DNA of 64,000 nt from F1-120-MAGs238 sp964484185 (GCA_964484185.1 CAZAEQ010000001.1:204473-268472), one strand, 5' to 3'. Shown: positions 25,263 through 35,004, counted from the stretch's first letter. Translations and numbers: made by a program. Notes: a model not told the origin generated them from the letters alone.

Positions 25263-27344
25263 CTATCTTTGCGGCCGCGCCGCGGGACCGTACGTGTGAC
25301 TGAGTTTGAAGTAGAGTAACGAAACGGGACTGATGATTTCACCCGCCGCGGATGCAGCGGTAAGTGTGAAACCGTCGTGAATTGGATCAACAAAACCGGG
25401 GTCTATCACCCTCGAAGTTGAATCGTTGATCGAAGCCTGCCATTGTTCAAAGGTCAGATTATTTGGGAGTGAGAAGGGCGTGCCATCGGTGCGCCAGAAA
25501 ACATTACGGGCAAGTGAAATGTTGCCTGACCAGTCGCCACTCAGGACGTTGGCGCCGGGCGCGGCAAGGATAATGTTGTCGGTAAAGGTGAAGGAGAGAT
25601 GGTCTTCCTTGCGACTGCGCCAAAGCTGGGCATCACGGCCGAACGCGAAGATATTGCCTTGAACTGTGTTGTTCTTGCCGTAATGTTGGTGAAATCCGCC
25701 GTGGCTGGTGCGAGTTACGATGTTGTGCGTCGCCACAATATCTGTGGTTCCTTCATCAAAGTAAATGCCCCATGCGATGCTGCGACCAAAAATATCGTGG
25801 AAAAAGTTCTGGCGGATGACCGTTCCCGCCTGATTGCCAAGCGTGTAGATTCCGGCCATGTCTCCCAGCGGCGGCTGCGAGTTCCCGGAGCGCGAGCCCA
25901 GGTTACAGACCTCGTTGAATTCAACGATGTTTGCACCCGCATCGGCAGGCCCATAGCCCCAGGTCCAACCGATAGAGATGCCGCTGTAATCGAAGTCGCT
26001 GATGCGGTTGTAGCGGAGTTTGTTGCCCGGGCTCTGGCCGATCCAGACGCCCACGGCTTGATGGTGGATCTGGCCGCCATCGGTGAGTATGCAGGCTTCA
26101 ATCGTGTTGTTGGCTGTCTTGTCAGCAGCCTCTGTCGCAATAGAGGTTTCGCCAAACTTCAGCGCGCCCGCACCCAGATCAGTAATCGTGCAGGAATCAA
26201 TCACATTTTCGCGGCATCCGCGGCGGAGTTCCAGGCCATATTGCTCGACGTGCGCGATGGTGCAGTTTTGGAACGACGAGTTGGTCATGTAGTTGCAGAT
26301 GACCGCGCCCGGGCAGCCATTGGCCGCCTGTATGAAGCCGCGGGATTTCGTGCCGCCGAAGTCGGTTTGAAAGTCCGCGGGGAACCACCATTTGGCGTGT
26401 GCGAAAGTGAGGTTCTGGAAGTGGAGGTTAGAGATGGGGGCGGAAGCTGTGCCGCGGATTTCGAGGAGGGTTGTCAGGCGCGGCATGATGTGTGCAGCGG
26501 GCTCCCCAGGGGCATCGATATACGCGCTGTAAACATAGATTCGCCGTGCTGCCGGGTCGCACCAGAACTCTGGCGCCGTGGTAATCAGCGAGCGATCGTT
26601 CTCGATGTAGTAGAGATCCCCCGCAGAGATTTGTGTAGTACTGGGGAGCGTAAAAGTGACCGTGCGGGTCTTGTGATCGATGGACTTCACGGTGAGATGG
26701 GAATCGATCCAGCGAGCGAATGTGACAACCTCTGCGCCAGGTGTGATTTTGGCCCATGCCGCGGCATCTGACTCGCGATAGCAGAATGCTCGCTGTCCTT
26801 GCATCCACGAAGCAGACTGTTCTGCGGCAGGAATTGACTCGATGGAGAGGAACTTGCCCTCAGCGGGGGTGCGGGCAATTGGGAGGCGTCTGGCGAACGT
26901 GTCTGATTTTCGCTGCGCCCAGATAGTGTGGAAGTCTGTCGAGACGGGAAGGGGCACTGATGGAGGAATGTCTGCGCTGAAAACCACCTTGTCATCAAAG
27001 TCGACCAACTTCCAGTCGGACAAAAGCGTGCCGCCGGAGATGATGACGGTGTTAGGTTTACTAGCGCGATATGTGATGGGCGAGTCTGCGGTTCCTGAAT
27101 CGTCAGAGGTGAAAGCGAGTGTTTCGGGTAGAAAGTAGGTCCCCGGCGCAACTTCGACGGTAATGGGTCCAACGGTGGTCTTCGCCGCCCGAATCGTGCG
27201 AATCGCATCGCGAGCGGCCGCGAGCGAAGGCAATGCATGATTTACATCGCTGCCGGAGTTCTTCACATCGCCAGATGGCGAGATGTAAAGAGTGAGAGGT
27301 TCAGGCGCAGCGAGCGTGCAGAGCAAGAGAGAAAGTGCGAGCAT
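25263..27344 (-). CDS. Right-handed parallel beta-helix repeat protein, exported
   Basis: 693 residues with a short signal peptide (1-13). The N-terminal part (LYISPSGD, LPSLAAARDAIRTIR, ITVEVAPGTYFLPETLAF) is the classic opening of planctomycete and Bacteroidetes beta-helix proteins (PF13229-like). The later region has the strand repeats CTIAHVEQYGLELRRGCRENVIDSC and NTIEACIL and the HNIVTRTSHGGFHQHYG motif. Proteins of this kind are usually polysaccharide lyases, epimerases or glycan-binding proteins. Unlike its neighbour it has no dockerin tail. A hairpin near 25041-25061 downstream lacks a T-run. The start has no clear ribosome binding site. Confidence 0.82.
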   Translation of the reverse strand: MLALSLLLCTLAAPEPLTLYISPSGDVKNSGSDVNHALPSLAAARDAIRTIRAAKTTVGPITVEVAPGTYFLPETLAFTSDDSGTADSPITYRASKPNTVIISGGTLLSDWKLVDFDDKVVFSADIPPSVPLPVSTDFHTIWAQRKSDTFARRLPIARTPAEGKFLSIESIPAAEQSASWMQGQRAFCYRESDAAAWAKITPGAEVVTFARWIDSHLTVKSIDHKTRTVTFTLPSTTQISAGDLYYIENDRSLITTAPEFWCDPAARRIYVYSAYIDAPGEPAAHIMPRLTTLLEIRGTASAPISNLHFQNLTFAHAKWWFPADFQTDFGGTKSRGFIQAANGCPGAVICNYMTNSSFQNCTIAHVEQYGLELRRGCRENVIDSCTITDLGAGALKFGETSIATEAADKTANNTIEACILTDGGQIHHQAVGVWIGQSPGNKLRYNRISDFDYSGISIGWTWGYGPADAGANIVEFNEVCNLGSRSGNSQPPLGDMAGIYTLGNQAGTVIRQNFFHDIFGRSIAWGIYFDEGTTDIVATHNIVTRTSHGGFHQHYGKNNTVQGNIFAFGRDAQLWRSRKEDHLSFTFTDNIILAAPGANVLSGDWSGNISLARNVFWRTDGTPFSLPNNLTFEQWQASINDSTSRVIDPGFVDPIHDGFTLTAASAAGEIISPVSLLYFKLSHTYGPAARPQR

Positions 27345-27388
27345 CTGCTAAGGGTATGAGCAGATCTGAACGCAGGATGCCGGGTGTA

Positions 27389-28342
27389 TTAATCAACGCC
27401 CGACGAACCATTCACAATTGAGTTGACGAGCGAGCGTGGATCGACGCCAAAATGCCGCTCGCATGCATCCTGTGAATCTTGAAACTTGCACGCTTTGGCA
27501 AAGTTGAAATAGTCACTTGGGCGAGTTGCAAGGAGCGATCGAGTCACCCACTGGGCCAGGTGATAGGCGAGTTCCTGGTCATCTTCAGATGGTGAAAGGA
27601 ATCCATCTCCACTTAGAAAATCTTCGCAATCCCGGTCCTCCAGCGCCTCGCGCTGTCTCGCGATCATTTCCGCATTGAGAATAAAGTTGTTGGTTCCCGT
27701 CACGCGCTCCTCCATCATCTGCGTCAACCCCTCTTCAATCCAAAGTGGCAGGTTGCAACCGTGCAGGGCGTGATGCGTAAGTTCGTGTGCGACTGTGTCT
27801 TCGATTGCGTGACGACTTCCGGCATTGATCGAAAGGAGCGGGAATGCATCTTCGCGAAAGATGTACAGGCCGCCGGATGTGGCGAAATTGCCTTCCTCTG
27901 GGAAGAACGCGGATGTGAAATCGACATAAGCAGAGTTGGGCTCCAGCGCGACAATGGCAACGGGCGGGATCGCGCCATCGCCGCGGATCCGGGCCAGATC
28001 GCGTGTGAGGATCTGCAGCGAGTTTTCTGCTGCACGAGCGAGACTGGGTCCGATTGAGCCTTCAAGTGGAACAAGCCCTTCAACACCCGGAGACCGCCAG
28101 CGGCGATGATCAACGGTCAGGCTGTCCCGCAGTTCATCGAGCCACGCCGCGGCAATGGCTCGTTGCGCGTCCGCCTGATTGCCTGGTTGCTCAGCAATAA
28201 ACGTCGATGCCTTGGACCACATAACAAACGGAAGTCCGCTCTCTTCGCGAAAGAGATGACGCACCGCATCGCGGTCGATCGATGGCAGATCGAGCAGGGC
28301 ACGTTTGCGGGGTTTGAGCCATGAAGAAAGCCAACCGAACAT
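27389..28342 (-). CDS. HExxH metallopeptidase-like protein
   Basis: 317 residues from the ATG at 28342; the longer frame upstream would overlap the SUI1 gene in another frame, so its first 53 codons are rejected (an ATG at 28369 is a second option). The C-terminal half carries AHELTHHALHG (His186, Glu187, His190) followed by LPLWIEEGLTQMMEE, the HExxH...E layout of gluzincin peptidases such as the DUF1570/MA families. There is no signal peptide, so a cytoplasmic location is expected. Substrate unknown. The gene lies 40 bases behind the SUI1 factor gene and may be co-transcribed. Confidence 0.7.
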   Translation of the reverse strand: MFGWLSSWLKPRKRALLDLPSIDRDAVRHLFREESGLPFVMWSKASTFIAEQPGNQADAQRAIAAAWLDELRDSLTVDHRRWRSPGVEGLVPLEGSIGPSLARAAENSLQILTRDLARIRGDGAIPPVAIVALEPNSAYVDFTSAFFPEEGNFATSGGLYIFREDAFPLLSINAGSRHAIEDTVAHELTHHALHGCNLPLWIEEGLTQMMEERVTGTNNFILNAEMIARQREALEDRDCEDFLSGDGFLSPSEDDQELAYHLAQWVTRSLLATRPSDYFNFAKACKFQDSQDACERHFGVDPRSLVNSIVNGSSGVD

Positions 28343-28382
28343 GGCGGAGTGTAGAGCTACTTTGTGCATTGGCCTGACCGAG

Positions 28383-28739
28383 TCAACCCCCGCTGGCTTT
28401 GGTCTGCGAGTAGCCAAGCGTGCGAAGGTGGGCAACGAGTCTGTCGCGGTGGTCGCCCTGGAGTTCGATCGTCGAATCAGACAGATTGCCACCGGTGGCA
28501 AACTTCTGCTTGAGGTCTTTGAGAAGTTGCGCCAGATCTTTCTCGCGCGCGGTGAAGCCCGAGATAACCGTTACCGTCTTTCCACGACGCGATTCACGCT
28601 GGACGCGGAGGGGCTGATCTTTGGCGTGGGCGAGTTTGCCATCGGTCCCGCGCGGGCACGCGCAGAGGCCGATCGGCTTTTCGCAGTGCTCACAGGTGAC
28701 GGGGCGTTCGAGGGATGTGCCGGCAAAAAGGCCAGACAT
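28383..28739 (-). CDS. SUI1/eIF1-family translation factor with N-terminal cysteine cluster
   Basis: 118 residues from the ATG at 28739, chosen because GGAG lies 7 bases upstream; the longer frame is not supported. The C-terminal 70 residues form the SUI1 domain: RRGKTVTVISGF, DLAQLLKDLKQKFATGG and a final ELQGDHRDRLVAHLRTLGY. Bacterial YciH-type proteins of this family are thought to act in translation initiation fidelity. The N-terminal part has CEHC and CAC, a possible zinc site not present in E. coli YciH. Confidence 0.88.
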   Translation of the reverse strand: MSGLFAGTSLERPVTCEHCEKPIGLCACPRGTDGKLAHAKDQPLRVQRESRRGKTVTVISGFTAREKDLAQLLKDLKQKFATGGNLSDSTIELQGDHRDRLVAHLRTLGYSQTKASGG

Positions 28740-28938
28740 GATCAGGCTCCAGGATGTGCCGCTGTGGGCACTGTGTGTATCAAAGACCTGTGCCATTGTT
28801 CGCCGCCAGCACGAACAGTGGGGGCTCCGCGCTGCATTCCGGACAACGGACTGAGGTCGCGAACGCAGTGAGGTCATACTAGCAGTTGGCGCAAATGCCA
28901 GGTTGCGAAACAGATCTGATCCAGTTCTTAGAGAGTAC

Positions 28939-31458
28939 CTATTGCGGAGGGATGGAAGCGGCCTTTGCAATCAGGAGATGTGGAAATCTTGGATCGAAAT
29001 TGAGTGTGTTTGCAAGAGGCAGGCACTTTGGGGCCAGGTCCGGGCGGCAATGGCCCAATACCGCTAGAAAGAGAGCGCGAGAAACTTCTCTTGGAACGCA
29101 GTACAGAAGCTGTGCCTCAGTTGGGGTCGCCGTTCCCGCCAGCCAGGTGGCAGCGAGGCGATCATCGAAGGTCGCTGATGCAAATTCGTTGATAACCAGG
29201 TCGAGCTGGGCCTGGGCAAGTGTCGAATCGTTCTTGATGTAGGCACCGAGAATGAGGGTGAATCGGTCTTCGAGAGATGAATCCTCGGTGACAAGTTTGG
29301 CGGCCTCGGCGATCGCACCTGTCTGAATGAGCGCATCGAAGTTGAGATTGCCGCCAGGTTGGTTGTATCTCGTCCAGTTCGTAAGGTCGTTTTCACAGTA
29401 CGCGAGAATACTCAGGAGTTGGTCACGCAGTTCGTTCGCGCCGGGCCCCTCTTCGGCCAGGTACGCCTGAACGTAGGCTACTGCTTCATCGTGTTTGTGA
29501 AGTGCAGCGAGACAGACAATTTTGTCAGCAGCTTCTCGAGCCGAGGTCGAGTTGGGCGTAGCCCGCAGGTGCGGCGTCTCAAGGCACTCTGCAAACTTGC
29601 TGCGGGCGAACAAGGTTGAGCGGTTGACCTGCTGAGCGCCTTGATCCCATGGAATCAGTTTCATCACCTGGTCGGCATACCTGGCGGCCAGGTCGAACTC
29701 GCCGCTATCAAGGTAAAATTTTGCAAGTGCACGGGCTGCGTAGGGGTGAGGTGAATCGCCCGCCGCCGCGGCAATATACGTAGCGATTCTCTCCTTGGGA
29801 TCATGGGTGACACGAGCGCGAAGGTAGAGCAGGGCTGGGTTCTTTGGATCGGTGTGAAGCAGGGTTTGGTACTCGGTCTGGAGGTCAAATTTTGGATGGT
29901 GTGTTTCACAAGTGTCCTGGTGCAGGCGATGAACATTGACCAGAACTGGACGGATCTTGAGAAGCGGCTCGATAGTCTGCTCAAGATCCTCCTGTGGAAC
30001 AGCGCTCGAAGCAAAGAGATATGTCTCACACTCAGGATCGATTTTGAGACCATTCACCACTCTGTCGGGGATTTCACCTGCGCCCAGGTAATGTCCGACG
30101 ATTCCAAGTGAATCGAAGTTAACGGCTGAAGAGAGTTCCAGGCTCGTGCGTTTTTCGGAGGAGTAGCTATTGCTCTTGACACTGACCTTCGCCGGGAGTG
30201 GTGTGAACGGACAGTCAATCTTCCCTAACTCGTGAATCTGCTTTCCGGTGAAGAGCTCGTAAGTAGATGGAGGAGGATTTCTGGCGTACGTAGCCGTGCA
30301 CTTAAATACCAGTCCAAGAGAATCTGGATTGATTACAGTGATTGGACTGTTAAATGGACGGGTGAAGAAATTGGTGGAAAGGTCTGCCTGAAATGAAGGA
30401 ATGAGATTGAGCGGGTGATTGACCGAGATCGTATATGTATCTTCAGGAACGGTGACAAATCGCTGCGAATCCGCGGAGACGGAGAATGTCTGTGAACCAA
30501 TTACAACTTCATATGGATAGGTCGTACCGTTGACAAGATATATGCGGCGGTTCTGGCCGTTGTTGTAAGCTACAAAGAGGTAAATGCTCAGCACCACGAT
30601 GGCGATAACAGGACCAATAAAGCGAGCAATTCGAAAGCGCACCGAGCCCTCGGATTCCTTGAATTCCTTGACATTGAGCAGTTTGGAAGCAATCGGCTTG
30701 CCGCTGTCGCGGTACTTTTCGCTGACCCTCTGCATTTTCTTGAAGTGCTTGTCTTTAAGCAGTGTTGGGTGCGCAGCTGCAAATCCGTCGAGCATCACCA
30801 TCGCCCGATCGTGCGCGCCGGCGGCCTGCATCGCCGAAATGTAAAGCGTCAAAAGCCAGAAGTCTTCCAGCTTGTGTTCCTGCAGCAACGGTTCTGCAAC
30901 CAGGGTTGCATCCGCGTATGAGTTGTAGCTAAAAAGCACCGCGGCAAGTCGTAGCGACACTGCGCGATCAGCTTTGATTGCCAGTGATTGGCGGTAGTAG
31001 CTTGCGGCTTCTACGCCCATTCCGAAGTGTCGGTGAACATCGGCGATCGTATTGAGAAGCTCTGGTTCTTTCAGCAGTTCAGGCGAAAGCGATGCGACGA
31101 TGCCAAGACATTCGTCTTTGGCATCAAAATAGGCAGCACAGCTGATCGCCTTGATCGCCGTCTGAAGGTCGCCGGGATTCTCATCGAGTTTCGCGGCCTC
31201 CTCCGCAATCGATACGTCTCGGGCCTCATTCCATTTTTTCAGCGAACTGACATTGTGGCGACGGCAACTGGGGCAGTCGTCATTGATGCGTTTGGCGCCA
31301 AGCGGAATCAGCGGAATGAAAACAACAACAAAGAAAAGGGTTGTCTCGTAGGACTGAAGATCGCCATGGCTGCCGCAGAACTCGCAGGTTCCGCGCCGGG
31401 CGCGGAGGTTGCGTTTGCCGTAATACCACGTCCCGATTCCATTTACTGTCTGCGGCAT
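28939..31458 (-). CDS. TPR-containing membrane protein with N-terminal zinc ribbon
   Basis: 839 residues. It starts with a zinc-ribbon-like part (CEFC and CPSC pairs at about residues 25-28 and 62-65) with a hydrophobic stretch between them (LFFVVVFIPLIPLG). TPR-like helices cover about 80-260. One membrane helix lies near 286-305 (VIAIVVLSIYLFVAY). A beta-rich domain and another TPR array follow (about 530-800: PALLYLRARVTHDPKERIATY, YAARALAKFYLDSGEFDLAARYAD). AAGGGG precedes the ATG. Function unknown; the layout suggests a protein-interaction scaffold at the membrane. Confidence 0.7.
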   Translation of the reverse strand: MPQTVNGIGTWYYGKRNLRARRGTCEFCGSHGDLQSYETTLFFVVVFIPLIPLGAKRINDDCPSCRRHNVSSLKKWNEARDVSIAEEAAKLDENPGDLQTAIKAISCAAYFDAKDECLGIVASLSPELLKEPELLNTIADVHRHFGMGVEAASYYRQSLAIKADRAVSLRLAAVLFSYNSYADATLVAEPLLQEHKLEDFWLLTLYISAMQAAGAHDRAMVMLDGFAAAHPTLLKDKHFKKMQRVSEKYRDSGKPIASKLLNVKEFKESEGSVRFRIARFIGPVIAIVVLSIYLFVAYNNGQNRRIYLVNGTTYPYEVVIGSQTFSVSADSQRFVTVPEDTYTISVNHPLNLIPSFQADLSTNFFTRPFNSPITVINPDSLGLVFKCTATYARNPPPSTYELFTGKQIHELGKIDCPFTPLPAKVSVKSNSYSSEKRTSLELSSAVNFDSLGIVGHYLGAGEIPDRVVNGLKIDPECETYLFASSAVPQEDLEQTIEPLLKIRPVLVNVHRLHQDTCETHHPKFDLQTEYQTLLHTDPKNPALLYLRARVTHDPKERIATYIAAAAGDSPHPYAARALAKFYLDSGEFDLAARYADQVMKLIPWDQGAQQVNRSTLFARSKFAECLETPHLRATPNSTSAREAADKIVCLAALHKHDEAVAYVQAYLAEEGPGANELRDQLLSILAYCENDLTNWTRYNQPGGNLNFDALIQTGAIAEAAKLVTEDSSLEDRFTLILGAYIKNDSTLAQAQLDLVINEFASATFDDRLAATWLAGTATPTEAQLLYCVPREVSRALFLAVLGHCRPDLAPKCLPLANTLNFDPRFPHLLIAKAASIPPQ

Positions 31459-31740
31459 GGCCGATCCCCTTCTGGTCTGTGCGTAAGAGCATACCAGATT
31501 TCTGGTGACGTGCCAGCGAATGGTGGGGGCTCGACTAGAATCTGGCGGCTGGCTCCCTCGTCAAGCGAGTATTCAGGTGTGATTTGGCTTTATCCCGACC
31601 TGTCGCACTGTTGGCGCTCGCTTGAATCGGACGAATGTCCGGGAGTTGTAACAGGGAGCGGGCGGCACTGTACCGGGGCCAGGGACATTGCTTCTGTCGC
31701 TTGCCGACACGCTCGCGTCAACCAGCGCAAGGGTCAAGTG
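31459..31740. other. Intergenic region, nothing recognised
   Basis: 282 bases upstream of the TPR gene up to the terminator at 31741 (346 bases between the two genes in all). I see no RNA gene and no supported ORF. The change of strand G/C bias falls at about this place. Confidence 0.5.
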
Positions 31741-31773
31741 AAAACGGCTTCCACCTCAATAGTGGAAGCCGTT
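31741..31773 (-). terminator. Rho-independent terminator
   Basis: A perfect 12-bp stem AACGGCTTCCAC/GTGGAAGCCGTT with a 7-base loop, followed on the minus strand by TTTTC-type bases. It serves the DHS-like gene ending at 31805. Confidence 0.8.
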
Positions 31774-31804
31774 GTCGTTGTTGTTTAAGGTCAGTCCTCG
31801 CTGC

Positions 31805-32941
31805 TTATCGAACGGCCTTCTTCTTGCCAGCAGCGTTCATCCACTCCGGCAAGCCATCGCCCTTCTCAAACAGATTGGCGAACTTGAAGCCCTTGCGTGC
31901 CTTCCAGGATTTGCGGTGATACGCATCGCTCGCCAGCAGCGGGAAGAGCGCAGTGAGTTCGCCGAACACCATCTGCTCGTGAACCACATCGACCTTACCC
32001 CATGAGCAAGCCTCTCTCAAAGTAGACCCTGAGAGTGCTCCATCGCGTGAGTCAGCGACCGTCATCTGAATCGCGTACTTATGCATGCCGATATCGCCGC
32101 GGGCCTTGCCACCCTTACGCTCGTTGAGCAGTTCGGCAGCCACGACAATGTCCTGAGCGAAGTTCTTGGGAACGCCGCCGCCGAGCATGAGAAGACCGGT
32201 GTCTTTGCATGCCAGCTTGATGTCAGTCAGTTCACGGAAGTCTTTGCCAGAGTCAAACGCGACCTGTCCGCGGCCTTCTTCGATCGCTTCGGTCTGCTGC
32301 AACACGATGCCGAAACCGGCAGAGCAGTCGCTGAACGCGGGCACAAAGATGGGGACGCGCTTCTGGTAGCAGGTCTTGACGATCGAGTCGTTCTTGGCGT
32401 GGTTCTGCGCGAGGTATGCGCCCATCGCTTCGCAGAATTCGCGGCTGGAATACGCGCCAGGCTCGAACGCATTGAAGATCTCGTGAGTTGCCGCATCGCA
32501 ATCACGCAGATCATCCTCGTTGATGTAGGTGTCGTAAATACGATCGATCATCAGGTTGCGAAGCGTCATGTCATCGACCGGAGGCGCTTCAGGCGAGCCC
32601 GGCGCGATGTAGTGCTTGAACCCCAGGCCTTCAAAGAAGTCCTGATCAACAATGTTCGCGCCGGTCGACACGATGGCATCGATCATGTTGTTCTCGAGCA
32701 ACGTAATGATCGCCTTCTTCAAGCCCGCTGAAATCAGCGAGCCCGCGAGCGTCAAAATCACCGCGCACTCTTTGTCCTTGAGCATCATCGAGTAGATGTC
32801 AGCGGCGTTTGAGAGCGTGCGCGCGGTGTACGCCATGTCGCGATAGCTGTCGATCACAGGCCGCGCATCAAACTTGGTGATATCGATGTGCTCGATGGGG
32901 CGAGAGAGAAGTTCCTTCTTGGTCCATTTGCCGTTTGCCAT
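31805..32941 (-). CDS. Deoxyhypusine synthase family protein
   Basis: 378 residues matching the DHS family along its length: VILTLAGSLISAGLKK, IVSTGANIVDQDFFEGLGF, VPIFVPAFSDCSAGFGI, LMLGGGVPKNF and the active-site segment EACSWGKVDVV with Lys316 in the position of the catalytic lysine of human DHS. DHS moves an aminobutyl group from spermidine through an enzyme-imine. Bacteria lack eIF5A, so family members there are expected to make polyamines such as homospermidine or spermidine rather than deoxyhypusine. SpeA is encoded about 7 kb away. GGAG lies 8 bases before the ATG. Product specificity is not readable from sequence. Confidence 0.88.
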   Translation of the reverse strand: MANGKWTKKELLSRPIEHIDITKFDARPVIDSYRDMAYTARTLSNAADIYSMMLKDKECAVILTLAGSLISAGLKKAIITLLENNMIDAIVSTGANIVDQDFFEGLGFKHYIAPGSPEAPPVDDMTLRNLMIDRIYDTYINEDDLRDCDAATHEIFNAFEPGAYSSREFCEAMGAYLAQNHAKNDSIVKTCYQKRVPIFVPAFSDCSAGFGIVLQQTEAIEEGRGQVAFDSGKDFRELTDIKLACKDTGLLMLGGGVPKNFAQDIVVAAELLNERKGGKARGDIGMHKYAIQMTVADSRDGALSGSTLREACSWGKVDVVHEQMVFGELTALFPLLASDAYHRKSWKARKGFKFANLFEKGDGLPEWMNAAGKKKAVR

Positions 32942-33023
32942 TGCGAAATCTCCGAGATGTTTGCTGATTGCAGAACATCTGTGCAGTCGGCCAAGCCCCC
33001 CTAGCCGGGATAAGTTTTTGAGT

Positions 33024-33042
33024 GTCGCGGGGGTGACGCGAC
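33024..33042. promoter_or_regulatory. Inverted repeat between divergent genes
   Basis: GTCGCG and CGCGAC separated by 7 bases, midway between the DHS-like gene (starting at 32941) and the pseudopilin gene (starting at 33143). No T-run follows on either strand, so an operator is more likely than a terminator. Weak evidence. Confidence 0.25.
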
Positions 33043-33142
33043 GGTTGAACTATACGCAAGCCAGGGGCGGAATGTTCATAGAAAGAGTCGCTGGCCCGAG
33101 GAATACTCCCGTATGCTTTTGGACGCGCAGCGGGAGTCGGCA

Positions 33143-33868
33143 ATGGTTTTCCCAAAGAAACGCATCCCCGGTTTCACCCTCATCGAACTCCTCGTCGTCA
33201 TTTCCGTCATCGCTGTCCTCATCGCCATTCTCCTCCCCGCCCTCGGCCATGTCCGCAGCACTGCCCGCACCCAAAAGTGTTCCGTCAACCTCCGCTCTAT
33301 CGCTCAAGCCTTCAACCTCTACTCCGCCGACAACAAAGAACGCATGCCGCACTGGTCGCAGTGGCACACCTACCACGGCGATGGCACCGGCAACGACACC
33401 CCTGGCCCCGGCTGGGCCGAACTCATCGAAACCCACCTCGACTCTTTCGAAGCCTTTCAATGCGCTGCCCGCAAACGCGATGACATTCTCGTCGCCTACT
33501 TCATCCAGGCCCGCTTCACCGCATCCCGCACCAGCGGCCAGTTTTACCAAAGTCTCTACGCCCCCGATGTGAAACTCACTTCTCAGTTCATCATGCTCGG
33601 CGATGGCACCAATCCCAATCTCTTCTCCGCTCCCTACGGCAACTCGCCAAAGCCCCCCAATGTCGACCCCGATGATGCACGCTGGCCTGGGACCTTTTAT
33701 CCCGGCGAAACTCGCCCGCATCCCGGCAAGGGCGATGACAGTGGGGGCGGAACTGGCTCCAGCAACCTTGCATTCTTCGATGGCCATGTCAAAGACTTCG
33801 TAAAATACGAGTCCGACACAATGACTTGGCACGGCAACCAGATGTTGCCATGGAATCAGGTGCGCTAA
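33143..33868 (+). CDS. Type II secretion / type IV pilin-like protein (prepilin N-terminus, H-x9-DG type)
   Basis: 241 residues from the ATG at 33143, which follows GGGAG by 6 bases; this gives the short basic leader MVFPKKRIPG. The prepilin cleavage site is G/FTLIELLVVISVIAVLIAIL, with Glu at +5. The body has PALGHVRSTARTQKCSVNLRSIAQAF, common to planctomycete DUF1559-like pseudopilins, and a C-terminal LAFFDGHVKDF, the H-x9-DG-type end of exported prepilin-like proteins. Planctomycetes carry many of these; they are processed by a prepilin peptidase and sit at the envelope. No other secretion genes are adjacent. Confidence 0.88.
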   Translation: MVFPKKRIPGFTLIELLVVISVIAVLIAILLPALGHVRSTARTQKCSVNLRSIAQAFNLYSADNKERMPHWSQWHTYHGDGTGNDTPGPGWAELIETHLDSFEAFQCAARKRDDILVAYFIQARFTASRTSGQFYQSLYAPDVKLTSQFIMLGDGTNPNLFSAPYGNSPKPPNVDPDDARWPGTFYPGETRPHPGKGDDSGGGTGSSNLAFFDGHVKDFVKYESDTMTWHGNQMLPWNQVR

Positions 33869-34056
33869 CCGCTCCAATCGTCTTTCTTTCGCTCACGCTC
33901 GGGTTCCGTTTTTCGCTGTGAGCATCATGTTCGCTCGCACTGGTGATCCGTTTGGCGGACAACTGACTGTCTCTCCGCATCGATCTGATTCTGAAACTGC
34001 CTTCATTCCGCGGCGTCAAACTGACAACAATCAATTCGAAATCGAAAGGAATCACA

Positions 34057-35004
34057 ATGTCAACGCCTACAACCGGAATCCATCACATCACCGCAGTAGC
34101 GTCCGGCCCGCAAAAAAATCTCGACTTCTACGTCAGCACGCTCGGCCTCCAACTCGCCAAGCGGACCGTCAACTTTGATGACCCCGCAACCTATCACCTC
34201 TACTTTGGCGATGCCGCCGGCTCGCCCGGAACCATCCTCACATTCTTCCCCTGGCCCGGCGCAAAACGCGGCACACGCGGCTCAGGTGTCGTCAGCGCAA
34301 CCACATTCGCCGTGCCACTGGGTAGCCTGAACACTTGGTCCAACCGTCTCAAATCACTGGGGCTAGCGACCTCCGAATCCACCCGATTCGGAACTCCGGT
34401 AATTCAATTCGAAGACCACGATGGCACGCAGCTCGAACTCGCCGAGTCCGCCGCTCGCTCATCGAATCCGCCAAAAGCTCTCGACGCATCAATCGCCATC
34501 ACCGGCTTTCACAGCGCGACGCTCACCGTGCGCGATCTCGATGGCACCATGCGAATGATGAAAGACCACTTGGGCATGAAAGTCGCCGCTAACGAAGGCA
34601 ACCGCACCCGCCTCATCGCGGGGAACGGCACAGCGATGGCCAGCATCGTCGACCTCGTCCACGAACCCCAAACACCAATCGCCCATCTGGGGGCAGGCAT
34701 CGTCCACCACATCGCGATGCGCGTGAACGACGATGCCCACCAACAGGAACTCCAAAATTCTCTCATGGACGCCGGCTTCGGCGTCACCGATGTCCGCGAA
34801 CGCATGTACTTCCGCAGCGTCTATTACCGCGAGCGCAGCGGCGTCCTCTTCGAACTCGCCACCGATTCCCCGGGCTTCCTCATCGACGAAACCCCTGACA
34901 CACTCGGCAGTGCACTCAAGCTGCCGCCACAATACGAACCCATGCGATCCAAAATCGAAACCAGACTTCCAGTACTCAACACACCCGAAGTCGCAAAGGT
35001 CTGA
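34057..35004 (+). CDS. MhqO-type ring-cleaving dioxygenase (vicinal oxygen chelate family)
   Basis: 315 residues with two glyoxalase/VOC modules (about 5-140 and 150-290). Metal ligands are His in GIHHITAV near residue 9, His in AGIVHHIAMRV and Glu in GVLFELATDSPGF. The RTVNFDDPATYHLYFGD and GTILTFFPWPGA segments are typical of the MhqO/MhqA subgroup that cleaves hydroquinone-type rings. AAAGGAA precedes the ATG. The next gene encodes an MhqD-like hydrolase, the partner seen in quinone-resistance operons of Bacillus, so a role in quinone detoxification is inferred. Confidence 0.87.
   Translation: MSTPTTGIHHITAVASGPQKNLDFYVSTLGLQLAKRTVNFDDPATYHLYFGDAAGSPGTILTFFPWPGAKRGTRGSGVVSATTFAVPLGSLNTWSNRLKSLGLATSESTRFGTPVIQFEDHDGTQLELAESAARSSNPPKALDASIAITGFHSATLTVRDLDGTMRMMKDHLGMKVAANEGNRTRLIAGNGTAMASIVDLVHEPQTPIAHLGAGIVHHIAMRVNDDAHQQELQNSLMDAGFGVTDVRERMYFRSVYYRERSGVLFELATDSPGFLIDETPDTLGSALKLPPQYEPMRSKIETRLPVLNTPEVAKV

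Noticed and set aside
25599..26771. Plus-strand ORF of 390 codons inside the beta-helix gene
   Set aside because: The minus-strand protein shows clear beta-helix repeats; the antisense product has no recognisable motif.
30988..31788. Plus-strand ORF of 266 codons reaching into the intergenic region at 31.5 kb
   Set aside because: Most of it is antisense to the TPR gene, and its end runs through the terminator hairpin at 31741-31773.
31459..33142. dif-like site at the skew switch
   Set aside because: No sequence close to the usual dif pattern (inverted TTATGT/ACATAA-type arms) was found; the terminus idea is left open only through the skew.
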